Shown: positions 7,232 to 15,224, counted from the first letter of the stretch. The stretch is DNA of 25,309 bases from C7867-002 sp964637485 (GCA_964637485.1 CAZWUU010000011.1:1-25309), one strand, 5' to 3'. The notes: generated by a model not told the origin, from the sequence alone. Numbers and translations: made by a program.

Positions 7232-7680
7232 TTGGCTTCAGATACTACTACAGAGCCAGCATCAACTACGGTTCCACATCGAAACTTCCTTATACCTTGA
7301 TGAGTCCATCCGCTAGTATCGAATGTATAACTGCTAGATGAACTAGCAATAAAATTGTTATTCGGATCAAACCATATGACACGAGCCTCTGAACTGGAGT
7401 TCTCAAACACAATAGGCTGGCCAATTTTTCCAGCATACACACGAGGTAAAACTGCCTGGCAGTCTGTAATATCAATCCTATCTGCCGTCACCGCTGAATT
7501 GACGATCTTAGTGGCTTCCTCCATGAGAGCGTTTTGAACCAAATCTTCCGATGAACTAAAAAAACCTGGTATAAATGATCGCAGATCAATATCTGATCGT
7601 ATTATATACACAAGACCAGAGACAATAATTACGAGAACAACTAGCAAAATCACAAGACCTAAATGTGATTTTGGATTCAT
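7228..7680 (-). CDS. Membrane-anchored small extracellular protein
   Basis: This 150-residue protein has one N-terminal transmembrane helix (LGLVILLVVLVIIVSGLVYII, about residues 8-28) followed by an outside domain with two Cys (DC near residue 74 and the FRC about 15 from the end). The outer domain alternates beta-type segments (GQPIVFEN, ARVIWFDP, SYTFDTSGW, RKFRCG), an outline that resembles a small beta-sandwich. Copper-ligand residues of cupredoxins are not evident. ATG 7680 is favoured because an extended -10 box (TGCTAAAAT) lies just upstream, and because the longer frame from 7746 would run through a terminator hairpin. Its stop overlaps the ATG of the Cys-rich protein gene (ATGA), so the two are made together and may act as anchor and partner. 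I do not recognise the family. Confidence 0.78.
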   Translation of the reverse strand: MNPKSHLGLVILLVVLVIIVSGLVYIIRSDIDLRSFIPGFFSSSEDLVQNALMEEATKIVNSAVTADRIDITDCQAVLPRVYAGKIGQPIVFENSSSEARVIWFDPNNNFIASSSSSYTFDTSGWTHQGIRKFRCGTVVDAGSVVVSEAK

Positions 7681-7687
7681 TGAGTAT

Positions 7688-7696
7688 ATTTTAGCA
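7688..7696 (-). promoter_or_regulatory. Extended -10 box of the anchor/Cys-rich protein operon
   Basis: TGCTAAAAT reads on the minus strand, with TAAAAT at 7688-7693, 7 bases before ATG 7680. A leaderless mRNA is expected. No clear -35 is seen. Confidence 0.55.
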
Positions 7697-7726
7697 CGCC
7701 GGTTGACGTGACAAGTAATCATGTGT

Positions 7727-7772
7727 GCATAACAAAAACCGCCCATCTAATGATAGGCGGTTTTTGTTATGC
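7727..7772 (-). terminator. Strong palindromic terminator after the transglycosylase-like gene
   Basis: A perfect 17-bp stem (7727-7743 with 7756-7772) has a 12-base loop that can pair further with one mismatch. The GC core GGCGG is followed by TTTTTGTT within the stem on both strands, so it is symmetric. It begins 3 bases after the stop at 7775 and separates that gene from the operon starting at 7680. Confidence 0.8.
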
Positions 7773-7774
7773 AT

Positions 7775-8233
7775 TTATTTGGCTGCTAGAATCTTTGTAT
7801 TTCCCCAGCAAGGCTTGGATGCTGACCAAGGAGATGTGCCGAATTTATTGTATAGGTGTCTTGCGAATTTCATATTTCCATCTATCTCATAAATGTCGAT
7901 ACCCATCTTTTTGGCATCTTCCCCGTGATACTTTTCATTTATCTGCATTACACCCACGTCGGCTCCATTGACTCTTCCTCTGATGACTTCACCATCCTTA
8001 TCGAATTGCCTGAAGGTAGATTCACATCTGGCTATCTCGACAAGTATCGGAGCGTCAGCAAACTCATTTCTGACCATTGCTTCCACTAATCTTGAGTCGA
8101 TCATGGTTCTGGCTATATGCGCCTTCTCTATAGTAGTCGATGAGACGGCGATTGTTTCATTTTGTGCGTTAGCGTGTCCTGCTCCGTACAATGAAGCCAT
8201 GAGAAACGCTGCGCCTGTGGCTACTTCTATCAT
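7775..8233 (-). CDS. Exported lytic transglycosylase-like (SLT fold) protein
   Basis: This 152-residue protein has a short hydrophobic export signal (FLMASLYGAGHANA, cleavage near residue 23). Its core matches the SLT/goose-lysozyme-like fold: Glu71 in ARCESTF is the expected catalytic acid, and GVMQIN (94-99) is the second signature. FARHLYNKFGTSPWSASKPCW (about 123-143) is the usual closing segment with the W-x-A/S-S-x-x-C-W pattern. Such enzymes cut the glycan of peptidoglycan for wall growth or insertion of surface machinery. The N-terminal region contains no positive charge before the hydrophobic stretch, which is odd for a signal peptide. An upstream non-ATG start is possible but not supported. 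It has a consensus promoter about 60 bases upstream and its own terminator, so it is a single-gene unit. Confidence 0.8.
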   Translation of the reverse strand: MIEVATGAAFLMASLYGAGHANAQNETIAVSSTTIEKAHIARTMIDSRLVEAMVRNEFADAPILVEIARCESTFRQFDKDGEVIRGRVNGADVGVMQINEKYHGEDAKKMGIDIYEIDGNMKFARHLYNKFGTSPWSASKPCWGNTKILAAK

Positions 8234-8290
8234 ATTAAATAAAAAACGAGCCTGTAAACATGGTGTCTACTTAGCTCATCTTGTGCCTAT

Positions 8291-8319
8291 AGTATAGCAC
8301 CTCTGAGGTTAAAAGTCAA
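8291..8319 (-). promoter_or_regulatory. Consensus sigma70-type promoter for the transglycosylase-like gene
   Basis: On the minus strand: -35 TTGACT (8314-8319), a 17-base spacer ending in TGC, and -10 TATACT (8291-8296). The transcript would have a leader of about 50 bases without a visible Shine-Dalgarno. Confidence 0.75.
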
Positions 8320-8375
8320 TACCAATCGTGTTTATAGCTATATTTTGAGCCGTTTTGTCAATATTTCGATGCATG

Positions 8376-8405
8376 TTGCATATCTCGGCGCCGTTATGCT
8401 ATGAT
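8376..8405 (+). promoter_or_regulatory. Promoter of rpmA
   Basis: -35 TTGCAT (8376-8381), an 18-base spacer ending in TGC, and -10 TATGAT (8400-8405). It gives a leader of about 15 bases before ATG 8428. Confidence 0.65.
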
Positions 8406-8427
8406 ATTGCGACATAAATATACATCC

Positions 8428-8700
8428 ATGGCCCATCGCAAAGCAGAAGGAGCAACAAAAAACGGTCGCGACTCAAACCCAAAATACCTGGGTGTTAAGA
8501 TCAATCACGGTCAATCTGTTTCTGTAGGACAGATCATCCTGCGTCAAAGAGGCACGAAGGTATTACCTGGCCGAAATGTCGGCATGGGAAAAGACCATAC
8601 TCTATTCGCATTATCTGGCGGTAAAGTATCGTTTGGCACAAAGAGAAAGACCAGCTACAACAACGACATAGACAGAGTAAATATTGTAAATATACAATAA
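8428..8700 (+). CDS. rpmA: Large ribosomal subunit protein bL27
   Basis: This 90-residue protein starts MAHRKAEGATKNGRDSNPK, the conserved bL27 N-terminus that reaches the peptidyl-transferase centre. GVKINHGQSV and the IILRQRGTK segment follow, with GRNVGMGKDHTLFAL downstream. There is no N-terminal extension of the Firmicutes type that needs proteolytic removal. ATG 8428 is chosen because the protein starts there in the family. The longer frame from 8401 would begin inside the -10 box. It is a single-gene unit closed by the hairpin at 8718-8754. bL21, usually encoded next to it, is about 9 kb away here. Confidence 0.95.
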   Translation: MAHRKAEGATKNGRDSNPKYLGVKINHGQSVSVGQIILRQRGTKVLPGRNVGMGKDHTLFALSGGKVSFGTKRKTSYNNDIDRVNIVNIQ

Positions 8701-8717
8701 TTGACGCATTGTCAGTC

Positions 8718-8754
8718 AATAAATAGACCTCCGCATTACGGAGGTCTATTTATT
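8718..8754. terminator. Bidirectional terminator between rpmA and rplI
   Basis: A perfect 16-bp stem (8718-8733 with 8739-8754) has a 5-base loop. The outer part is A/T-rich, so U-rich tails form in both directions. It lies between two convergent ribosomal protein genes. Confidence 0.85.
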
Positions 8755-8773
8755 TGGAAATGGCATGAGAACC

Positions 8774-9220
8774 CTATTTTCCCGCAATTACATTTATCTT
8801 TACCTTTACCGTCTTTCCCTGAGCACTGATTTCTATTTGGTGCTCACCTATTTCCTTGATGGGTTGATCCATCAAAACTGATTCTTCACTGATACTTTGA
8901 TGCGTCTGCTTATGTAGCTCACCCACGACCTCTTTTTTATGAATTCCAGCAAATAGATGTCCCTTATCATTGGCCTTACCAACCATGGTAATGACCTTAC
9001 CATCCAAGTCTCTTAGAGTCTTGATCGTCAGTTGCTCGTGTAGCACTCTCTCGCCCTGTATTTTTGCACGAAGCGTATCGTAACGCTTCATGGCATCACG
9101 AGTCGCCTGTACCGCCTCCCCTCTCGGAATCATATAGTTCAGCGCGTATCCGCTCTTAACATCCTTAACATCGTATTTCTTGCCGAGACCGCTTATATCT
9201 TTCAATAAAATGATTTTCAT
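8774..9220 (-). CDS. rplI: Large ribosomal subunit protein bL9
   Basis: This 148-residue protein has the family's normal length. The N-terminal rRNA-binding domain carries MKIILLKDISGLGKKYDVKD and the GYALNYMIPRG motif (about 24-34). A linker helix (about 40-75) and a C-terminal domain follow. From memory, bL9 is missing from several CPR groups such as Microgenomates, so its presence argues for a Parcubacteria-like lineage. It has its own -10 box 8 bases before the ATG and is not obviously co-transcribed with the protease gene upstream. Confidence 0.95.
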   Translation of the reverse strand: MKIILLKDISGLGKKYDVKDVKSGYALNYMIPRGEAVQATRDAMKRYDTLRAKIQGERVLHEQLTIKTLRDLDGKVITMVGKANDKGHLFAGIHKKEVVGELHKQTHQSISEESVLMDQPIKEIGEHQIEISAQGKTVKVKINVIAGK

Positions 9221-9228
9221 GTTTTTGT

Positions 9229-9234
9229 ATTATA
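9229..9234 (-). promoter_or_regulatory. -10 box TATAAT of rplI
   Basis: A consensus TATAAT on the minus strand, 8 bases from ATG 9220, in the short gap after the protease gene. The -35 is weak. Confidence 0.55.
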
Positions 9235-9258
9235 TTCCTATACTATCTATATTGCCTT

Positions 9259-10464
9259 TTATTTCAAGTCTCTCACTATTTCAATCGCTCTTTCCATCTG
9301 CCTGTCAAAATTCTTGGCACCGTCCTCTTCAGTGTTTTTTACTGGAAAATCTGGTTCCAATCCATCTTGAGACAGATTATGACCGTTCGGAGTAAGCCAA
9401 TTAGCTACAGTAACTTTAAGCGATGTTTCAGCTGTAATAGGTACTAATTCCTGAACTGATCCCTTGCCGAAGGTTTTTTCACCCACGAGTTTGGCAACAC
9501 CGTGTTCCCTCAAGGCTCCAGCTAATATTTCAGATGCCGATGCAGAACCTTCGTTGACGATAATCACCATCCTGAGACTGTCATTGAACACATTGTAGCC
9601 CTTACTTCGAAACTCTTGCTTAACACCCTTTCTCTTGAAGTCCTCTGTGACAACCAATTTGCCCGACGGCAGAAAATATGAGGCCATATCCCAAGCGGCA
9701 TCTAAATATCCGCCAGGATTGCCACGAAGGTCGAGTACAAGTTTATTAGAGCCAGATAAAACAAATTTTTTAAGCGCTTCTCGGAACAAATCGGGCGACT
9801 GTGATGTAAATGTAAACAACCTGATCACAAATACACCACCAGGCTTCTCAAGTGTCTCAATGGTTGGGATCTTTATGATATCCCTGGTAATAGACCTTTC
9901 AATGGGCTTTATCGCTCCATTTGGCATGAATGATATCTTGACCACCGTACCTGGACGACCGCGTATGAGGCTTACCGCCTTATCGACGTTCATACCGAGC
10001 GTAGAACTGCCATTTATAGAAACTATAGCTTCACCGGACTTGACGCCCGCGGACTCGGCGGGACTATCCTTGAGTGGGCTTACTACGACTATCTGACTGC
10101 CCCTCATGCCTATTTCCATACCAACTCCCCCGAAGTCACCGGATATGTTTTCTTGAAATATTTTTGACTGGGCTGGAGGAAAAAACACAGTGTATGGATC
10201 GTTATACGACGAGGCTAATCCTTGTATGGAACCCCACAGCTTGCTGTCATCTGTCGTAGAAGCGGCATATATACCCTTTTCATCGAGAACCCTCCAGGCC
10301 GTCCAAAATGGAGAAAACTTATCGCTAGAAATGCCGGCACTAGCTACATAATCATCACCACCTCCGACATTGGCCTTACCCAATAAAAAACCGCCAAAGA
10401 ATACCAATGCGACCACAGGAATAGCCCACAAATATCTAACCAATTTATTGTCTGTATTGTTCAT
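9259..10464 (-). CDS. C-terminal processing protease, S41 family (CtpA/Prc type)
   Basis: This 401-residue protein has an N-terminal membrane anchor (about 10-30). A PDZ domain spans about 100-185, with GVGMEIG and the carboxylate-binding region. The S41 catalytic domain contains LDLRGNPGG (245-252) and NEGSASASEI with Ser309 as nucleophile. Lys334 (FGKGSVQ) and Gln338 complete the Ser/Lys/Gln set known in CtpB. Such proteases trim C-termini of exported proteins or regulate wall enzymes. The active site lies outside the membrane. The upstream promoter is divergent from that of corA. The gene is complete and has all expected motifs. Confidence 0.93.
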   Translation of the reverse strand: MNNTDNKLVRYLWAIPVVALVFFGGFLLGKANVGGGDDYVASAGISSDKFSPFWTAWRVLDEKGIYAASTTDDSKLWGSIQGLASSYNDPYTVFFPPAQSKIFQENISGDFGGVGMEIGMRGSQIVVVSPLKDSPAESAGVKSGEAIVSINGSSTLGMNVDKAVSLIRGRPGTVVKISFMPNGAIKPIERSITRDIIKIPTIETLEKPGGVFVIRLFTFTSQSPDLFREALKKFVLSGSNKLVLDLRGNPGGYLDAAWDMASYFLPSGKLVVTEDFKRKGVKQEFRSKGYNVFNDSLRMVIIVNEGSASASEILAGALREHGVAKLVGEKTFGKGSVQELVPITAETSLKVTVANWLTPNGHNLSQDGLEPDFPVKNTEEDGAKNFDRQMERAIEIVRDLK

Positions 10465-10478
10465 ATTTTAGTTTGGAT

Positions 10479-10508
10479 ATTATTGCATACGACGGGACAA
10501 AGACACAA
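10479..10508 (-). promoter_or_regulatory. Promoter of the S41 protease gene
   Basis: -35 TTGTGT (10503-10508), an 18-base spacer ending in TGC, and -10 AATAAT (10479-10484), giving a leader of about 8 bases. It overlaps the upstream part of the corA promoter on the other strand. Confidence 0.5.
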
Positions 10509-10516
10509 ATTTTCGA

Positions 10517-10522
10517 TATAAT
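10517..10522 (+). promoter_or_regulatory. -10 box TATAAT of corA-cysS
   Basis: A consensus TATAAT ends 6 bases before ATG 10529, so the mRNA is probably leaderless. No good -35 at 17-18 bases. Confidence 0.6.
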
Positions 10523-10528
10523 CGCGAC

Positions 10529-11452
10529 ATGACTACAACTCATTCAGCAAAAGGACTTGTGTGGATCGACCTTTTATCACCTACGGAGCAAGAAATCATA
10601 GGCATTGTCAAAAGATATGATCTTCACCCTCTGGTCGGAGAAGAGTTGAAACCCACTCCGTCATCATCAAAGGTTAATATTCACAGAGATTACATAGTTG
10701 TCGTCCTCAATTTCCCGGTCAGAGTCAAGAAAAATGGCTCATTTAAGATTGAGGAATATGAGATCGATTTTGTAATCGGAAAAAATTTTATTATCACTTC
10801 GCACGCAGAATCCATCGAACAATTGGAGTATTTTGCGAAAATATTTGAAACCAATAATATTTTAAGCAAAGAATCGGGTATCGAGCATACTGGTCATCTT
10901 TTCTATTTTATGGTCAAGCGTTTATATTCTGGTGTGTATGAGGATATTGAAAACGTCAGAGATTCGGTTCTGCAAGCCGAAGAGAACATCTTCGCCGGAA
11001 ATGAGAACAGGATGGTCCAAGCCTTGTCGAATCTGTCCAGAGAGCTGATCGATTTCCGTGAAAGTGTACGCATACATATGGAAGTTTGGAATGAAATGAT
11101 GATATATACGGGCAACAATCTATTCGGCGAGAATTTCAAGCCCTACATAAAAGACATTCACGATGAATTCAATCGCATTCATGAGCTTATTCAGAACTCC
11201 AAGGAACTTGTGGGAGATCTAAAGAGCACCAACGATTCATTACTAAACACAAAGCAGAACAACATCATTCGAACGCTTACCCTTATCAATTTCATATTCA
11301 TCCCTGCGACATTCATTGCTGCGCTGTTCACGATTCCCGCAGTAAACGTGCCACTTATCGACAAAGCTTTTGGCTGGCATTCCTTATTTGCGTTAATGCT
11401 GGCTATTACCCTCACTATTTGGATTATATTTAAAACTAGAAAATGGATATAA
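10529..11452 (+). CDS. CorA-like divalent cation transporter with altered GMN motif
   Basis: This 307-residue protein has the CorA plan: an N-terminal alpha/beta cytosolic domain, long helices (about 130-245), then two C-terminal transmembrane helices. The segment before the pore, TLINFIFIPATFIAALF, fits the family. The usual pore signature GMN at the end of the first membrane helix is absent and is replaced by TIPAVN (about residues 270-275). In CorA the GMN loop selects hydrated Mg2+, so ion choice may differ here. The protein ends with basic residues (FKTRKWI) as usual. It overlaps cysS by 10 bases and is probably co-transcribed with it from a leaderless promoter. Confidence 0.85.
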   Translation: MTTTHSAKGLVWIDLLSPTEQEIIGIVKRYDLHPLVGEELKPTPSSSKVNIHRDYIVVVLNFPVRVKKNGSFKIEEYEIDFVIGKNFIITSHAESIEQLEYFAKIFETNNILSKESGIEHTGHLFYFMVKRLYSGVYEDIENVRDSVLQAEENIFAGNENRMVQALSNLSRELIDFRESVRIHMEVWNEMMIYTGNNLFGENFKPYIKDIHDEFNRIHELIQNSKELVGDLKSTNDSLLNTKQNNIIRTLTLINFIFIPATFIAALFTIPAVNVPLIDKAFGWHSLFALMLAITLTIWIIFKTRKWI

Positions 11453-12795
11453 AACTCACCAATAGTCTGACCAAGAAACTTGAGGTCTTCAAACCCCTGG
11501 AAGCTGGCAAACTGAAAATGTATCAGTGCGGACCGACGGTCTATGATACTCCGCACATTGGGAATTACCGCACGTTCGTAATGAACGACATCATCAGACG
11601 CGTTTTCGAGTATAACGGCTATGTAGTCACTCAAGTGATGAATATAACCGATGTGGACGATAAGACTATACGCAGAAGTCGAGAGGACAAGGTCAGTCTT
11701 AGAGAGCTCACGCGCCGGTACGAGGACATATTCTTGCAGGGATTGAAAGAGTTGAACATCCTACTCCCTCATCATCTCACCAGAGCGACTGAGCACATAG
11801 ACGATATGATCCATCTCATCGAAGCGCTTCTCGCAAATGAAACTGCGTACAAATCCGCCGACGGGGTCTACATGGACATAGGCAAGGTGAAGAATTATGG
11901 ACAACTAGCCGATCTTAAACTCGATTCGGTTTCTAAGCACAGGATAGCAAACGATGAATACGACAAGGATAATGTGAGGGATTTCGCTTTATGGAAATTT
12001 GCAGATGAGCATGATGGCGATGCTGTCTGGGAAGCGTCATTCGGGCGAGGACGCCCAGGTTGGCACATAGAGTGTTCTGCCATGTCCATGAAAATATTAG
12101 GCCCTACGATCGACATACACACTGGTGGAATCGACCTTATTTTTCCGCATCACACGAACGAGATAGCACAATCGGAATCAGCAACTGGAAAACAATTCGT
12201 GAACTACTGGATCCATGGAGGGTTTATGAATGTGCGCGATGAGAAGATGGCAAAATCAAAAGGTAATTTTGTTAAATTGGAGAACCTTAGGGACGAGTCC
12301 GTATCACCGATTGCCTTCAGGTACTGGCTACTCACTGCCCATTATCATGGAACAGTGAATTTTACACTCGAATCAGTGAGAGCGGCACAAAATGCTCTGA
12401 TTAGACTGATGTCCTACATTGCCAACCTTCCGGATGGAGGAGTGGTTCACAAGAAATACAGGGACGATTTTCTAATCTGCATTAATGATGATTTTAACAT
12501 TCCGAAAGCATTGGCCTCTGTCTGGGATTTATCGAGAGATGAATCGGTTAGCGACGCGGATAAGAAAGCAACCCTACTTGATTTCGACAATGTCCTCGGA
12601 CTCGGATTGGCTAGTACGCCGAAAATAAAAGATGAAGACGAAATACCACCTGAAATTGAGGCCTTGGCAGAGGCACGAGAACAAGCCAGAAGATCGAAGG
12701 AGTGGTCTAAGGCGGATGCATTACGAAACGAGATTGAGTCCAGAGGTTTTACATTGAATGATACTCCTTCTGGTCCGAAAGTCAGAGCTCGGTGA
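11443..12795 (+). CDS. cysS: Cysteinyl-tRNA synthetase
   Basis: This 450-residue class I synthetase charges tRNA-Cys. Zinc ligand Cys29 lies in YQCGPTVYD, and HIGN (38-41) is the HIGH motif. HIECSAMSM and the FPHHTNEIAQSE segment carry the other zinc ligands. KMAKS (268-272) is the KMSKS loop. The C-terminal helical part ends in a region with EARRSKEWSKAD-like residues typical of CysRS. Its length is near the normal 460. The start codon lies inside the end of corA (10-base overlap) and no Shine-Dalgarno is seen, so translation probably depends on corA. Confidence 0.96.
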   Translation: MDIKLTNSLTKKLEVFKPLEAGKLKMYQCGPTVYDTPHIGNYRTFVMNDIIRRVFEYNGYVVTQVMNITDVDDKTIRRSREDKVSLRELTRRYEDIFLQGLKELNILLPHHLTRATEHIDDMIHLIEALLANETAYKSADGVYMDIGKVKNYGQLADLKLDSVSKHRIANDEYDKDNVRDFALWKFADEHDGDAVWEASFGRGRPGWHIECSAMSMKILGPTIDIHTGGIDLIFPHHTNEIAQSESATGKQFVNYWIHGGFMNVRDEKMAKSKGNFVKLENLRDESVSPIAFRYWLLTAHYHGTVNFTLESVRAAQNALIRLMSYIANLPDGGVVHKKYRDDFLICINDDFNIPKALASVWDLSRDESVSDADKKATLLDFDNVLGLGLASTPKIKDEDEIPPEIEALAEAREQARRSKEWSKADALRNEIESRGFTLNDTPSGPKVRAR

Positions 12796-12800
12796 TTTCT

Positions 12801-13061
12801 CTACAGCATCTCTACCCTATCGCGCATCCGAACAAACTCTCGAACATCGTCTTTTATATCTCCGAATTCGTCTGTGATATCCTGTCTCGCTCCTTCGATC
12901 TTGTCTTCTACATCACCGATCCTAGAATTCAGTCTCGACTCAAACATATCCAATCTTTCCTCTAATCTCTCTATGCTTCTGGCCACAGAAACTGCTATGT
13001 CGTCTGTGTTCTTATAAAACAGCCTCTCTATGAGTTCCAAATCATTTTTATCAAGTGACAT
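12801..13061 (-). CDS. Small coiled-coil protein
   Basis: This 86-residue, highly charged protein has heptad-like stretches through most of its length (for example RSIERLEERLDMFESRL and IGDVEDKIEG). It has no signal peptide or membrane helix. Small coiled-coil proteins of this kind are frequent in CPR genomes, and their role is not known. It converges on cysS with 5 bases between stops. Its ATG is 6 bases after an AATAAT box (13068-13073), which fits the leaderless pattern and supports it as a real gene. Confidence 0.7.
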   Translation of the reverse strand: MSLDKNDLELIERLFYKNTDDIAVSVARSIERLEERLDMFESRLNSRIGDVEDKIEGARQDITDEFGDIKDDVREFVRMRDRVEML

Positions 13062-13067
13062 ATGATT

Positions 13068-13073
13068 ATTATT
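13068..13073 (-). promoter_or_regulatory. -10 box of the coiled-coil gene
   Basis: AATAAT on the minus strand lies 6 bases before ATG 13061. The region is AT-rich, so chance matches are easy. Confidence 0.35.
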
Positions 13074-13222
13074 ACTGATAACAATGACAAACTATCACTA
13101 TGAACCGAAATACTTTCTGAAGAAGAAATAAAATCCTATTAAACAAGATGTCAATTGGAGTTAAAATATACACACCTTTTCCACCAATTCAGTAATTTTA
13201 GATCAAACTGACAAGATGACCG

Positions 13223-13231
13223 TGATAAAAT
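13223..13231 (+). promoter_or_regulatory. Extended -10 box of dnaB
   Basis: TGATAAAAT, with TAAAAT at 13226-13231, lies 13 bases before ATG 13245. This gives a leader of about 7 bases. The rest of 13074-13222 is AT-rich and shows no gene. Confidence 0.5.
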
Positions 13232-13244
13232 CATCGTCACATAC

Positions 13245-14636
13245 ATGAGCCCAATTTCTCCATATGTAAAACCAAGAGATTTGAAAATTCCACCTCAGAG
13301 TCTTGATGCTGAAAAAGCATTGCTTGGATCTCTACTTATGAGAGGAGAAACCGCTCACGATATTGCCGATATTGTTTCAGAAAAATCATTTTACACATCG
13401 GCTCATAGACAAATATTCAGTGTCATATTCGATCTTCACACAAAAGGAGCGCCGATTGACGTATTGTCAGTCTCAGCAAGACTAAAGGATAAGGGTGAGC
13501 TCGAAAATATTGGTGGAATGTCATACCTCACCGAACTACTCAATACTGTGCCGTCATCTTCTAATGCCGGCCACTATGCTGAAATCGTTGAAAAGAAGCA
13601 CGTCATGCGCGAACTTCTACGAGCCGCAGAGAATATCACCAGTCTCGGCTATGAGGAAGAAGCTGATTTGCATGAATTATTAGAAAAAGCCGAAACCGAG
13701 CTATTCAATGTAACAAACAAAACTGGTTCCCATAAATTCATCGAGCTTAAGGATACTCTTTCTGAAGCATGGGACAGGCTGGATCATTTGCACAAAACGA
13801 GAAACGAGCTGAGAGGTGTACCGACCGGATTTCAAGATCTAGATTCAAAACTGGCCGGCTTTCAAAAATCCGATCTGATAATACTGGCGGCTCGACCATC
13901 CATGGGTAAGACATCACTGGCTCTCGACATAGCCAGAAAGGCATCCGTAAATCACAAGGTTCCTGTAGCAATATTTTCCCTTGAAATGAGTTCTCAGCAA
14001 TTGGTAGACCGTATGCTGGCCGCAGAATCCCAGGTCGATGCATGGAAGCTTCGAACAGGCCACAATCTATCTGTAGAAAGCGATTTTAAAGCCATTGGCG
14101 ATGCCATCAGTCGTCTTTCCGAAGCTCCTATATACATAGATGATCAGCCAGGGAATAACATACTTAAAATGCGCGCGGTAGCACGCAGGTTGAAAAACGA
14201 GAAGAAGCTCGGACTTATCATAGTAGATTATTTGCAACTAATGGTTCCAACTCAGGCCGGCAGATATAACGACAACATGGTTCAGCAAGTCACAGAGATT
14301 TCCAGATCCCTCAAGAATCTTGCTCGAGAGTTGGAGCTGCCTGTTCTCGCCCTATCACAGCTATCGCGTGCAGTCGAACAGAGGGGTGGCAAGCCGAGAC
14401 TTTCAGACCTACGTGATTCCGGTTCCATAGAGCAGGACGCCGATGTGGTCATGTTCATTCATCGCGAATCAGATCAGGATCAGGGCGGGCGAAAAGAGGA
14501 GGCGGAGATAATGATCGAAAAACACAGAAACGGCCCGACTGGAGTCGTTAAACTTTACTTCGATACAAAGAAGACGACTTTCCTATCCATGGATAAGGCT
14601 GATTTTGGAGATTTCGATCATTCGTCATCTCAATAG
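13245..14636 (+). CDS. dnaB: Replicative DNA helicase DnaB
   Basis: This 463-residue protein unwinds DNA at the replication fork as a hexamer. The N-terminal domain begins PPQSLDAEKALLGSLL (about 17-32). The RecA-like domain carries Walker A (ARPSMGKTS, about 215-225) and Walker B (LIIVDYLQLM). ALSQLSRAVEQRGGK with SDLRDSGSIEQDADVV is the usual DnaB C-terminal signature with the arginine finger region. There is no intein. Length is normal. It is transcribed alone, and the next gene converges on it. Confidence 0.96.
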   Translation: MSPISPYVKPRDLKIPPQSLDAEKALLGSLLMRGETAHDIADIVSEKSFYTSAHRQIFSVIFDLHTKGAPIDVLSVSARLKDKGELENIGGMSYLTELLNTVPSSSNAGHYAEIVEKKHVMRELLRAAENITSLGYEEEADLHELLEKAETELFNVTNKTGSHKFIELKDTLSEAWDRLDHLHKTRNELRGVPTGFQDLDSKLAGFQKSDLIILAARPSMGKTSLALDIARKASVNHKVPVAIFSLEMSSQQLVDRMLAAESQVDAWKLRTGHNLSVESDFKAIGDAISRLSEAPIYIDDQPGNNILKMRAVARRLKNEKKLGLIIVDYLQLMVPTQAGRYNDNMVQQVTEISRSLKNLARELELPVLALSQLSRAVEQRGGKPRLSDLRDSGSIEQDADVVMFIHRESDQDQGGRKEEAEIMIEKHRNGPTGVVKLYFDTKKTTFLSMDKADFGDFDHSSSQ

Positions 14637-14650
14637 AAATATATCCATAT

Positions 14651-15160
14651 TTAGTACGGGCCTGATTGTCCGGCCGCAATACATTTTATATCGTTACCAA
14701 AATCAAATACCGATCCGCCCCAATACCAGCCGGCTTGAGTGTGTTTGGTACCACAAACCACAGCACGCCTGTAACCAGGATAATTATCAGAATACACGGA
14801 AATAGCATAAGAATCAGAAGTTGGTTGGATCCAGCCACCGCAACCTGTAGCGCAATAGGAAAACTTCAAATCAGAAATGTTAGGAAGAACTTCTGGTCCA
14901 CCTACACATATAACACTTCCTCCAGTGCTGTTTGAGGGCGGAATATTCAACTGTCGTCCGCTCAATATGCAGGAAAAGGCAACCTGATTGATGCTGACCA
15001 TAGTCACGTACATTTTTTGAAGATTTGCCTTATTTCTAGCATTATTAATGCTAACCAGAATAATTGAAGCCAACATGCCTATGATCGAGATAACAACGAG
15101 AAGTTCGATGAGGGTAAAGGCACGCTTGCGTGAATTATTCTGTACCCTTATAAATTTCAC
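14651..15160 (-). CDS. Type IV pseudopilin / pilin-like protein
   Basis: This 169-residue protein has a class III signal, KRAFTLIELLVVISIIGMLA. Processing is expected before Phe (A/F), with Glu at +5, and the membrane helix lies at about 15-37. The outside domain has paired Cys (SCIL, VICVGG, SYCATGCGG, AVVCG, IKCIA), indicating disulphides. It is probably a component of a type IV pilus, or a pilus-like DNA-uptake or attachment apparatus. No other pilus gene is in the window. I start it at GTG 15160 because a consensus TATAAT lies 6 bases upstream. A longer frame from 15205, with ATGs at 15175 and 15172, would contain the promoter and part of a terminator. The stop is 14 bases from the convergent dnaB stop. 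Confidence 0.85.
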   Translation of the reverse strand: MKFIRVQNNSRKRAFTLIELLVVISIIGMLASIILVSINNARNKANLQKMYVTMVSINQVAFSCILSGRQLNIPPSNSTGGSVICVGGPEVLPNISDLKFSYCATGCGGWIQPTSDSYAISVYSDNYPGYRRAVVCGTKHTQAGWYWGGSVFDFGNDIKCIAAGQSGPY

Positions 15161-15166
15161 GTATAT

Positions 15167-15172
15167 ATTATA
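15167..15172 (-). promoter_or_regulatory. -10 box TATAAT of the pseudopilin gene
   Basis: A consensus TATAAT on the minus strand lies 6 bases before GTG 15160 and indicates a leaderless GTG start. Confidence 0.55.
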
Positions 15173-15192
15173 CATCATACATATATGAAATA

Positions 15193-15222
15193 ATGCGCTT
15201 CGCACGGATGTGCGAAGCGCAT
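15193..15222 (-). terminator. Terminator after the MFS gene
   Basis: A perfect 13-bp GC-rich stem (15193-15205 with 15210-15222) has a 4-base loop and starts 2 bases after the MFS stop. The tail TTATTTC is only partly U-rich. Confidence 0.75.
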
Positions 15223-15224
15223 GT

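Noticed and set aside
7228..7680. Cupredoxin call for the small anchored protein
   Set aside because: The beta-strand outline is suggestive, but the expected His/Cys/Met copper ligands are not present in the right arrangement.
7681..7746. Longer start at 7746 for the anchored protein
   Set aside because: The extra codons would cover the -10 box and half of the terminator hairpin at 7727-7772.
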